From Leguminivora glycinivorella (taxonomy: Eukaryota > Arthropoda > Insecta > Lepidoptera > Tortricidae): 64,000 bases of DNA. Of the stretch, positions 23,272 through 35,700 are shown one piece after another. Below the pieces are notes generated by a model. That model was not told the DNA's origin, ran no database searches, and was given only the letters and a program-made list of their open reading frames with translations. The first letter of the stretch is position 1. The number at the start of each line of letters is the position of its first letter. Both the position numbers and the translations under genes were made by a program. The DNA lies in assembly GCF_023078275.1 (NCBI RefSeq), contig NC_062990.1:3914549-3978548 (forward strand), in the 5' to 3' direction.

Positions 23272-26200
23272 GTGTGTGTCTGTCTGTGGCATTGTAGCGC
23301 TTGAACGGATGAACCGATTTTGATTTAGTTTTTTTTTTGTCTGAAAGCTGAGTTAGTCGGGAGTGTTCTTAGCCATGTTTCATGAAAATCGGTCCACTAA
23401 GTCGCGGTCGGGGGTTTTTCAAAATTTTAATTTTGTGGTTAAGTTATTAACTACACTGAGACTAAAACCGCGTGCCGTTTACGGTAGCTAGCTTCGTATC
23501 ATATCGATAATATATTTGTCAATATTTAATTTTTTCAATCACTTTATTTTGCCACAAAAACTTCTATGTCTGCCTATAATATAAGGCAAAGTCTTCTATG
23601 ACTGCCTATAATATAAGACTAAGTCTGTCGTGCCTAAGTACTGTAACTGAGTTCCAAATTGCTCGATGCGTAAAAGGCGTGTCGTGGCTATCTACTGTAA
23701 CTGTTAGTTACGGGAGATAGCCACAGCTCACTAGGGCAAAAACGGAGTTACACGAGTTTAGTGACAAGCTCGTATGAGGAATTGGTAAGAGATTTATGAT
23801 TTTTTTTTCACTTGGTAGGTAAAGACTTTCATAAAAACACGAATTAAACTTGTTACGCGTATATCATGTAACTCAAGTTACATGACATAGGTATGACACG
23901 GCAGTACTTCCCTACCACCCCGACAGTAACTGTATTACCGAAGGCCCAGCTCCGGGCCTTCGGCCCTAAGCGTCCCTGAAAAGCACCTAAGCACGAGAGG
24001 CCGCAGGCGGAGTTGCGGACAGACAGTGCTCCTACACAAAACAATAATGAAAGTGTCTATAAAGCGAAGCGACGGGCTGAAGGCCCAACGCGGAGCTTCA
24101 AAACTCAACGAAGACCGAAGGACCAGCTTCGCGTAGGGCCGAAGACCCGGAACCTCCCTGAGAGTCGCCCCGGCGGACCGGGAAGTTGGAGCTTAAACCC
24201 AATAGTAAAAGTGGCTTAGAGAATCGAAACGGCGGTGAGCTATATGAAAGCTACGTACCTTCTTCGTCGCTCCCGATCATCAGGTACCTGTCGTACCCGT
24301 TGAGGTTCCTGCTGGTGCCGAGGCCGAAGTCGTTCTGCGTCCATTGCACCGCACCGACTTGGTTCACGACGCGGCAGGGGAGTATCACATCTGAGCCCAC
24401 TATCGCTTCCTGGGGACAAAAAGAGAATACAGTTTTTTTTCGCTTAGAATATCCTTCTTGGCCAGTCTGATAATAGTATTCTATTTATCATCATCATTGA
24501 CCTCCGAGTCTATAACCGACTATACATGTAGTGTCACGTGGGGCGACAACGTTTTTCATGGCTGTGTAAGCCAATACGGGAGCGACAAACACGACCACAA
24601 CTCTGGCTTGTGTAGTGTACGTGTGGCAAACATATATCGCGCTGATGACGCTTGGCGCTCTGACTTGCAAGTGCCGCAAACCAAGCATTGTCGTGGATTG
24701 TACGTTGGTAGTATTGTAGTATTCTATTATATTTTATAATAAAGACGCCACGATTATTTTTTGACTGAGTTAAACACCGTTGCATACAATACCTTCTTAT
24801 TTATACGAGCACTTACTTTTTTAATAGTTTTCTGGAATAACTTTCGTGAAATACACACTGTTTCCTAGATTTTGGCACAAAGTTTGAGAGCTTGGAAAAC
24901 ATGTCTATTGTTCACATGTCTTTTTTTTTCTGGGCGCGTTAAAACTCCAAAAGCACACTGCTACAAAGCCTACAAATGCGTTTCTGGGGAATTGACTACA
25001 GAATTATCGTAACGTATTTTATGTAGAGTTTTAAAGATCTAAGTATATGCACGACCCTGTAAACGACGAATAACAGTTATCCTCCGTTTTCATATTCCTG
25101 AATACCTAGCAAGTTCACCTAATTACCATAACCATTCAGTCCCTTTCAATCTAACTTCCAAGGCTCCAAACTTTCAAGGATCTTATGACCTAATGATTTA
25201 GTACTTGCGCAACTAGAGACTAAGGAATAGGCAGGACTGTTAATCCCTAGAAGTCTAAGGCTTGAGTGAAAGAAAGAAGAAAAGAAGAAAGAAAGAAAGA
25301 AAAAACATTTATTAGCACAAAAGACATATCAATAACTATCTCAAACTAAAACTTGTTACAAATAAAAATTTATAAGTGGCCGTAATGGTCCTCACTCAGC
25401 TAAGTGTCACGGTATGGGCACAGTATAATAAAGAGTACTATCGTACAGTATGGCCACTCCCGCTCCCCGCTGAAAGTGCCGCCCACCCCCTCTCGGTTAC
25501 CTGACAGTTACCGCCTGTCAAAAACGCGAACAGTTGACCTGTCATATCTCACTCATACAAACATGGTACACGTTCACCTACACGAGCTTAGAAAGTGTGC
25601 TAGGAACGCGCCTCTTTCATATATTTGATCGCCAGTGTCCGAGATGTGGTATGGGCCACATGGCCACATGGTACACTCCGCAACGCTGGTTTTCTGTAAG
25701 GCCTAGAAGATGGACTAGGTGGCACTAAGTAAATGGACTACGTACAATTTAGACGGTAACGAGAAACTAAATAACATAAAAAGTCTTAGAATGTTTGTGT
25801 AATGTATGTAGATGTAAATGTGTGTGAGTGTGCACGGTTGCCTAAGTGTTGCTTTTCTGCTTAGCCAGTATGAATTTGCGAAGATAAAAATGAGTGAAAT
25901 AGTGCTTCATTCATCACATTTGCGCACTAACTGTGAACGAGGCCAAGCCACACCGGATGCGTACAGCTGTAGTGCAAAAAGGGTTTCCTTCGCATCTCTC
26001 CGGAAACATTCGTATTTGTCAACTTTAAGGGAAGGTTCTTTAGATCAAATACTATTAATTTCTCTAACAAACAAGCGTCTTAACTTTTACGGTTATCAAG
26101 TTATTAAAAAAATTAAGATAATTACTTAACACGTGTGTGACAGCCTTTACCAATTCCTAATGTTACTTGTTTTGACATGTGCCGTCAATCACTTGACACT

Positions 26201-29200
26201 AACTTGAATAAAATTCTTAAGGGTCTCTCACACTAATAAATTCATTTATTATGTATGAAAACGATGAAAAATTTTTTTGCGAATGTAACTAAAAGTGATA
26301 TTTTTTTAATACCACGTCGGTGGCAAACAGGTATACGGCCCGCCTGATGGAAAGCGGTCACCGTAACCTATGGACGCCTGCAACTCAAGGGGTGTCACAT
26401 GCGCGTTGCCGACCCATTAGAAATGATAATGGACCTAACGACGCGTGTCAATTTAACGGAAAACAAAAAAAAACGGTGTGTAACACGAATTCTCATAAGA
26501 CCTGTCACACTGCGTGCGTGCACATATGCGTCGCTTGAACGTGCAAGTCTACGCCAGTATGATCACTCCCGCTCCCCCCCCCTCTCGGCTGCCTCACAGT
26601 TACCGAACACAACGCGAACAGTCGACCTGTCATATCTCACACATACAAGCATAGTACGCGTTCACCTACATGAGCTTAGACTGTGTGCTAGAAACGCGCC
26701 TCTTTCATATATTTGATCGCCAGTGTCCGAGATGTGACTACGCATACGCATCCGGTGTGGCTCGGCCTTTAACTTACCTACCCTTGTTTGCAATAAAATT
26801 TTAACTGAACGAAAATTCAAGGTTAACCAAAAATCGTTAGCCTTTATATTGTCCAAGTCCACAGGAACATTCATCCAGTTCTATAAATGACACTATTGAC
26901 TAGTCCTCTATATGTTGCACTTAATCATATTAATAACATAATTTTACATAATCCCACTCTTGACATTTTCTCGCAGACAGAGCCTATAAGGTCCTAGCCG
27001 CTGCAGCCCGTTACCTCGAGTCCATATCCACTCCCACATCTATTAATATTAATTGATTTTAGTTATAAGCTTATTGTTAGTTTTAAGTGTTTGTAACCCA
27101 TAACTTGCATGCCTGGATTCTCTGTAAAATGTAAGTTGGTTAAATAAATAATAATTTGAAATTTAAAATAAAGTTTCCACGTTTCAACCCAAGTTAAATA
27201 GGTGAACTAAAACAGTACAGTATTATTCCCTTATCCCTGCCCGAACTTACCTCTATTAAGGTTTCCACTAACACGGTTTCACCAACATATTCAACTCACA
27301 CAGACACACACGCACACTACTGTGCTGATTCTGTATTAAAACAATTTTAAGGTTTTGATACTTTGATATGACCTTGAGTCATCAGTGACAGCATAGATTA
27401 AAAAGAAGATCATACTATCCCATACATTAAAATGAAACCGCCTATGAACGCGCATACACTACACCACACATAGATGGCGCCACAAAAAATGTCTTGTAGC
27501 TTTCGATTATACTTGTAGATGGCGTTAAGTGTCACTTTTGACATAGATTTATGGCTCGAAAGTGACACTTAACGCCAATCTACAATGATCGATGGCAACA
27601 AGGCATTTTTTGTGGCGCCATCTATGTGTGGTGTTCTTAGGCGGTCGCATTTTAATCTATGGGATGGTATGATCTTCTCATATTTAATATATGGTATCAG
27701 GATCTAGGCTAGGTGACAATCGCTTTCGTATGATGACGAAACACTTTGTGTATCACTCCATCATCATCATCATGTTCCTTGCGTTATCCCGGCATTCGCC
27801 ACGACTCGTGGGAGCCTGGGGTCCACTTTGACAGCTAATCCCAAGATTTAGCGTAGACACTGGTTTTCGCGAAAGCGACTGCTATCTGGCCTTCCAACCC
27901 GAAGGGTAACTTTGGGATTAGTCCGGTTTCCTCACGATGTTTTCCTTCACCGAAAAGCGACTGGCAAATATCAAGTGACATTTCGCACATAAGCTCCGAA
28001 AAACTCTTTGGTACGAGCCAGGGTTCGAACTCGCTAGTAGTGCTCACTCTCAAGGTCTTCTTCTTCTTCCTAGCTTTATCCCATTTACTTGGGGTCAGCT
28101 CTCCTTATACGGCTTCGCCAGGCGCGTCTGTCCTGGGTCGTCTCAGTTGATATTTGAGCGTCTTTGAGGTCCTTTTGAATAAGTCCTATCCATGTTGTCT
28201 TGGGTCTCCCGGGTCCCCTAGGCCTTTCACTCATCTCCAGTACCCTTCTCAGTCACTCTCAAGGTCGATATAATAAAAAAAACATATAAAATTCTCAAAA
28301 CAGAATTGGCGCCATTATAACAGTTAGCGATAGACTTTAGCATAATTTGCAACTAAAATTAAATGCCTCTACAATTTTTGATAAGCCTGTTTAAAACGGC
28401 TTCTTATAGCGAAATGGCGCATTACGTACAAATACCTATGCTAATGCTTGAAGTAATTATAAATTCAAATTAAAACTGTTATACGGTGAGCGGTTTAAGT
28501 CATAAGCGGAGAGCGTGATAACCTTTACCGTGTTTTTTTTGGATATGTATGTATATTGCTCGAGCGTAAACGTCACAGGGTTCTAGTACGTAATTGTTAA
28601 AAGAATGTCAGTATGCATTACATTTCGCTATCGAATGAAGTATTTAAAACCCATAGTATCCACATTTATTAAAAAAAAGTTCGCCACCGCGTCTATTTGT
28701 GTTTATATTCGCAATTCACTCCAAAATTTTTAATGATTTCTCCTACCATTTTCCTAGCAATAGACTGAGAGATTATTAAGGAAGGTCTAGACTATTAGTA
28801 CCTTCACCTAATTTGTTAAGACGTTGTGTTAACTGGTTGAAATATGTTAGTCAATTCACACTTAAGTAGATAAATAGGTACTATTCGTTCGTCGTTGATT
28901 ATTTTGTCTAAATATGATAGGATAAAAGTAACTATTCAAGTTTTTAATTTTTTCATTACTATTGTACAAAAAACTATGAAAATGATTATACATTGGCATA
29001 CTTATTAACATCAATAAAGTGCTGATGGTTAATTACCACAAAACAATTTAAATCTGTAGAAAAAAAAATCCAATCATATATGAGAAATCACCTTTTTTAC
29101 TGACAGGATCGGTGCGCCAGAGTATCATTTAAAAGATGATGACATGAAAAATAAGGTCCATTATTTTTAATTTGCAAATAAAACTTCACTTAATCTTAAT

Positions 29201-32200
29201 TACGGTATGGACACACTCAACTCATCGTCATCATTAAAAAGAGATAATTGTTTTCAAAATAATGCGTTTTAAATGAGTTTTTCTATAAGTACTCCGATCC
29301 GTAAAGGGACTAATGATAAATGGTCAGATTCAAACTTTAAAATACGTCTATCAGATGTCAAAATTTAGCTCGTTACAATATTATCGTATATTTTATTGGA
29401 AGTGCGTTTAAGACTTTTCATCACCCTTACACATTAAAATGTGCTATTGCAAGCAGGCGGAGCGTGAGTTATAGAAAAATCGTTTTCCCAAGGGAGTTAT
29501 GTAATTTCTAGTACTGCACTTAACTTTTTTACAGCGATTCACATATTTTTTACATTGCGAGTGTGATGAAAAACATTGTGTGTAACTCGGAATAAATATT
29601 AAATGAATATCGCAAACTCAAATATTCACATTCCTCCTCTTGTTGCACAATACAATACAATACTCTTTATTGCACACCTCACATAGTTTACAAGTAATGC
29701 ACAAGAAACAAAAATAAATTAAACAGAGGTAACAACAGGCGGTCTTATCGCTTAAGAGCAATCTCTTCCAAGCAACCTTTGGGTACTGGAGTTAATATAC
29801 CTAAGCACAATGTACTATTTCAACTTCCGAGACTTCAGAGAAGTAATATGAAGTAGCGAATATTAAAAAAAAAAAACATTTTTGACACTGACTCCTCACA
29901 GTAAGTTTTTGACGTAACTAAAGTTCGAACCGACCCGAAATTAAAGCGTGAGAATGGGTTTAAACGTAGTTTTAAACGACCAATAAGGTGTGTTAGTTAT
30001 AAAGTAATTGTAAGAGGAAATTTATTAACTTCGGGATGAGCAATGGACTCCGCCTTAAATATTACGCTCCTTTGAATTATAGGCCTATTTTTACAGAGAA
30101 AGTAACCACTGCTTCCTTAGAATTCGTTTCAGTAGGAATAGAATAAGAATATTTCCGTGTTATGAACGACATAATTATGTATGACATAATTAATTATTTG
30201 ATAAAGTATTCAAATTTCGTCGCTACCAATTGACATAGTGGGACGTTTTACTAAACACACTCACATAATTATGTCCTTGGGAGTCACAATATTATCTTGA
30301 CACCCAATTTCATAATATTTTTATGGGTTGATTGTATTTAAGAGAACAGACAATAAATTATTTATTATTCCAGCCTCAATACTGTTGTTAAATAATAGAA
30401 ATGTTCTTATTCAGTATGATCTTTTATAATCATTAATCAGTGATCGGAACTATGGGAGTAAATGTTAACAAAACCTTAGAGCTGAATAAATTTAAAATAA
30501 AACCAAGATAATTATTTTCAAAGCAGTGTTAAATTTGATTCTATAGCTGAATCCAAGATTTAAAATACATTACTACAAGGATATTAATATTTTCATCGCT
30601 GTAAGTACTCTTAAGATGTCCAGGTCCACTTAGCAAGTTTTGTTAAAGTTTTACTGGGAATAGTTCATCACTGTTTATAAATGCCTTGCCGGACCGTTTG
30701 TTTTTTTTTTCTTGTGAAAAAGCAAAATTACTTTTTTTTTCGCTGTACCCGTGTTTTGCGCTATATTGCATCTTCGATTCGCACGCATATACTCGTAAAA
30801 CCCTAATAGGGTTGAAGACTACATAAAAAAAATGGCATTCTGCTTAGTCCGTCAGTTAGATAGTCCAAAAATACTGAATACCTACATATTTTTAGCTTTT
30901 TCTAATTAATGAAAAAATACAAAGATACAGAGCATCAAAGTTCCGGAGTGGGGGCTTGTGACGTCACTTCTAAGTAAAAATTGTACCTAGGCGTGACGTC
31001 ACGCGAAACTTCAACGCACTGTACCGTCGTCATTTTTCGTTTACGAGAAAAAAGAAAAAAATACGTGTCTAAAATTCTTTGATAGTGTAACTGACGGACT
31101 AAAATATTAGTTTTTGTTTTAATTCATGGAATTATTCGGGATATAAAAACGCTGTAATCTTAAAACTTAAAACTCTTTCCTCAAAAACTCGCTGACAGCA
31201 ATAAGATTGTTAACTCCCAATATTTATGGTTTACAGCATTGAATCTATACCACAAATTAATGTACACGTATACAGTGTGTTACTACCATGGGGACATTTA
31301 TTAAAATCAATAATATGATCGATTAGCAATATTTCATTTGCGTATATCAGCAAATCATAGTTATTTTAACTGCAAAATTATTTTTCCGGAATCTGCACAT
31401 TCAACGTACGTAATAAAATTCTTAATAAAATTGTCATTGTCATCGCTAATACTTAGGAACTGTCATTGCCCTTGACAAGAGTCTGCGCTTCTTCTTCTTA
31501 TCGTGTGAAGGGATCATGAGTTATAAACTAAATAATATTTTGCCAATATCTTGCCACCTCCAACCCTCGGGGGGTAGCATTTATAAGGTCTTCTGCAGTG
31601 CACTTAGCTGGACACAGGGAACATTGCATCATTTATGTTGCGTTGTTTGTATAACACCACATTCACAATATGCGTCACTTTGTCCCGGGTTGATTCCCCA
31701 TTTTAGGAGGTTGTCTGCGCTGTACATTGCTGGCAACAAATTTTTTGATAGAAATTTTATAACGTTAATATTTTTAGTTATTAATTAATTTAACGGCATG
31801 GTTAAGTTGAAGAATCATGTAAGATTACACTACTTTAAACCGATTTCTTTCAAACATGGCTCAGAATACTCCCGACTAATTCAGATTTCAAACAAAAAAA
31901 AATAAATCTAATTCTGTTCCGGAGCTACGATGCCACAGGCAGTCACACATAAGCCCGTCGTTTTTGGGTCGAGAGATAAAAAAAACTACTTAATCATAAT
32001 CATAATACAAGTTGTTACAAAATAATAGATAGTTCCTCATGGACCCTGGTAGAGTATGGCAAACATTTCCTTAAATTAAGTACATATTTTTTATTTGATT
32101 ATTTGTTGACGACCGGTCTGGCTCAGTCGGTAGTGACCCTGCCTGCTAAGCCGCGGTCCTGGGTTCGAATCCCGGTAAGGGCATTTATTTGTGTGATGAG

Positions 32201-32703
32201 CACAGATATTTGTTCCCGAGTCATGGATGTTTTCTATGTAAATATAAGTATGTATTATCTATTTAAGTATGTAAATTGTCGCTTAGCATCCATAATACAA
32301 GCTTTGCTTAGTTTGGGGCTAAGTTGATCTGTGTAAGGTGTCCCCAATATTTATTTATTTATATTAAAGAATCTTGCTAGTAACACACTGTATATCACAA
32401 ATTAATGTATATATATCAAGTTAATCTTCTAATGAATATTCAGAACACATAATTGCTGAGCATTTCTTTGATATGTTTGACATAATGTTAAATATTTATT
32501 CTGATTATATCTGAATTATTTATGTATGTTATCGGGGGTCATCAAAAATGCAAACTCGGTTATAAGTATAGAAAATACCTGTTTTATAAGAATTTCTTGT
32601 TTTAGAATTTAGAACGCAAAACAATTCTAAGAAAGAGCTTTAAATGATTCACGATTATTTTTAACCACCGACGCAAAAATGACGGGGTGTTATAAGTTTG
32701 ACG

Positions 32704-32738
<35 letters not shown>

Positions 32739-35700
32739 ATGTTTGTCTATCTGTGGCATCGTAGCTCCCGAACGGATGAATCAATTTAGATTTAGTTTTT
32801 TTTTTGTCCGAAAGCTGAGTTAGTCGAGAGTGTTCTTAGCCATGCTTCATGAAAATCAGTCCACTATGTCGCGGTCGGGGGTTTTTTCAAAATTTTAATT
32901 TTGTGGTTAGGTTATTATTTATGTCTATTTTGATACCGCTATAATCACGGCGACAATCTTATTATTACCATGTTATTACACATTAGCGGGTCGTAAACAT
33001 AATCCTATTAAAATACTCGCTAACTCCTACTTAGTAATAATCACGGATGCTACTTTTATGACCTAGTAAATTAATAATTACCATATTGTAGGCAAAGAGC
33101 CCGGTTCACATTTTACAACTAGGTTTGAATTGGTTTTGATATTTTGCGATCCAAATAAGACTATGAAATGTCATGAAATGAAATATTTATTTTTACAAGC
33201 ATTAGGTACATTGGATTACAATGCGCATATGAACGTCAAATAAAGCTACGCCGGCTCTAACCCTACACTGAGAGAAATTTGCATTGTGAATTTAACAAGT
33301 TCGACTTGTTGCGGTTTATCCGTTTGAATCAGCCAAACGTATGTTTAAAACAATATGTGTCAGGTTGTTTTTATAAAATCGACTTGTTGATTCAAATATA
33401 TTGCCGATTCAAATGACAAGTAGCTTGTTGTTTGAACCAAAAAGCACGTAGGCGCTATTTTATAACCAAAAAACTTGTTGAACGAACATGAAAACTGGTT
33501 GTATTTTCTCTCAGTGTACGCCTCAGCCTCGAGAAGATTTCAGCCCCCCCTCGGAGGGGGGTATCCACTATGGGACCGGCAAGAAACTCGGCGGGCCACT
33601 TCTTTTCAAACTAGACTTTACAGTGTTGGTGAGTACGGTTGCCAGAACAGAGGACGCTTGGAGCGGAGCGTGTAGCGGAGCGTGTAGCGGAGCGGGCGAG
33701 CGAGCGTCCATCCTATACAGCGTCGAGTCAGGACACTTGTATGAACTTTTTTTTTATACTACGTCGGTGGCAAACAAGCATACGGCCCGCCTGATGTAAA
33801 GCGGTCACCGTAACCTATGGACGCCTGCAACTCAAACAGTGTCACATGCGCGTTGCCACCCCATTAGAAACTTGTACATTCCCTTTTGCTGTGTTAAGTA
33901 CAGCAAAAAGGAGTGTACAAGTTCTAAGGAGGGTTCGGGTTGCCGACGGACGACGGACAATAGACGGAACAAGTTAGTTCCATAAGTCCTCCCGTCATCA
34001 GCACACCGCACCCTAGTTGAGCTCTGGCAGCCTTACTCACCGGCAGGAACACAACACTATGAGTAGGGTCTAGTGCTATTTGGCTGCGGTCTTCTATAAG
34101 GCGGAGGTACTTCTCCAGTTGGGCTCTGCTCTAGATTCGAGCGAGACGATATCCGCTGTGCTGTGCCCTACCACACAAAGCGGAATATCATTCGCTATGC
34201 CCTATCTCCTACAAAAATTCTTAAATTTTTTGAGTTTCAATAGTTTGACATGCACGCCGCACGCTCCGGCCCGCTGCACGCCCAATATAAGGATGCACTC
34301 AGGCCTCACACTAACGGTTGGGAACACGTATGTAATAACTCTAGAATTACAAGCGTCCCTAGGTTACGGGGACTGCATAACATCTAGTGGACTGTATGCC
34401 CGTTTGCCACCGACGTAGTATTAAAACAATACACTCTTAAACCCCCGACGCAAAAAAGACAAGGCGTTATAAGTGTGACGTGTCTGTTTGTCTATCTATG
34501 TGTGTCTGTCTGTGGCATCGTAGCTTCCAGACGGATGAATCGATTTTATTTAGTTTTTTTTTTTTCTGAAAGCTGAGTTAGTCGGGAGGGGAAAAAACCC
34601 CCGACCGCGACATAGAAGACCAATTGTCATGAAACATGGCTAAGAATACTTCCGACTAACTCAGCTTTCAGACAAAAAAAAACTAAATTCAAATCGGTTC
34701 ATCCGTTCGGGAGCTACGATGCCACAGACAGACACACACACAGACAAATCGACAAACAGACAGACAGACACGTCAAACCCCGTCGTTTTTGCGTCGGGGA
34801 TTAAAAATGAAGCGAGTTGTTACATGCGTTGTTATTATTTCATGTTATTTTATGAAGAATATTAAGTCGTAAAAATATAATAATTGACCCGTTGAGAAGC
34901 GTAAGGCATAAACAATTTATTACTGCACAGAAGCTTAATAAGTGTAAAATGGACGTAATAAAAGTGGATGAGTAAATGTAAGGTCTGAGTGCACGCTTAT
35001 ATTGGTCATGCAGCGGGGAGCGTGCGGCGTGCATAACAAACAATTGAAGCTTATACAAGTGTCCTGAGTGACGCTGCATAGGGACGCACGCTCGCCCGCT
35101 CCGCTATACGCTCCGCTGAACGCTCCGCTCCGAGCGCCCACTCAGGCTTAACATTTAGTAATTTTATGACGATACAGGAGGGGTCAATTCTCCATACAAA
35201 CACTCGACTATTTCCTCCCTGGTTTTTGAAGATAGAGCAATGATATTTTCCACACAGATTATTTTTATTTTTATCTGTGTCAGACCGTTTTGATTTTTTT
35301 GACATTTTTATTTTTAAAGACGATTTTTAGAGCCAATGATTTTCTTTTTAAAAACGGCCTTTTCCATTATGGCGCAAAAAAAGGTGTGATACTCAAGATT
35401 GGTAACAATTAGCCAAAAAAACTAAACGGTCCGACAGAGATTATTTCATTGTTATTCAGATTCTCAAATGTCGTTCCGATTGATTCAGTTTTGAAGGAGG
35501 AAACAGTTTTCTTTTAACTGAGTTGTTCTTAATGGACATTTTTTTTCGTTCAATCTAGTTGATAACACTAGTATATTTAACTAAAATTCTCAAATTGAAA
35601 CGGGGGCTCCTTTCCATTTTAGCATTTTCGCTCACCTGTAGCGTCTTAAGCAGCCTAGTGGTAAAAGCTTGCTTTTTTTAATCTAGAGGTCGCGGGTTCA

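Larger units (their letters stand above)
21948..23903. mobile_element. 1.96-kb inverted-repeat element with reiterated GTAACT/AGTTAC motifs
   Basis: The ends TGCCGTGTCACGCCTATCTC and, reversed, TGCCGTGTCATACCTATGTC continue into CATGTAACT, giving about 29 bp with three mismatches. The core GTCGTGCC plus TACTGTAACT recurs in both orientations near 22165, 22215, 23625 and 23685, and as TGTAACTCAAGTTACA palindromes. It contains a nested family P copy (23210-23445) and a minus family F copy (22320-22630). I see no transposase. Confidence 0.68.

Noticed and set aside
25404..25628. 74-codon frame recurring at several places (for example 21045-21275 and 26399-26716)
   Set aside because: Recurrence follows the dispersed family C repeat; the frames differ in length and break between copies, so no selection on protein is evident.
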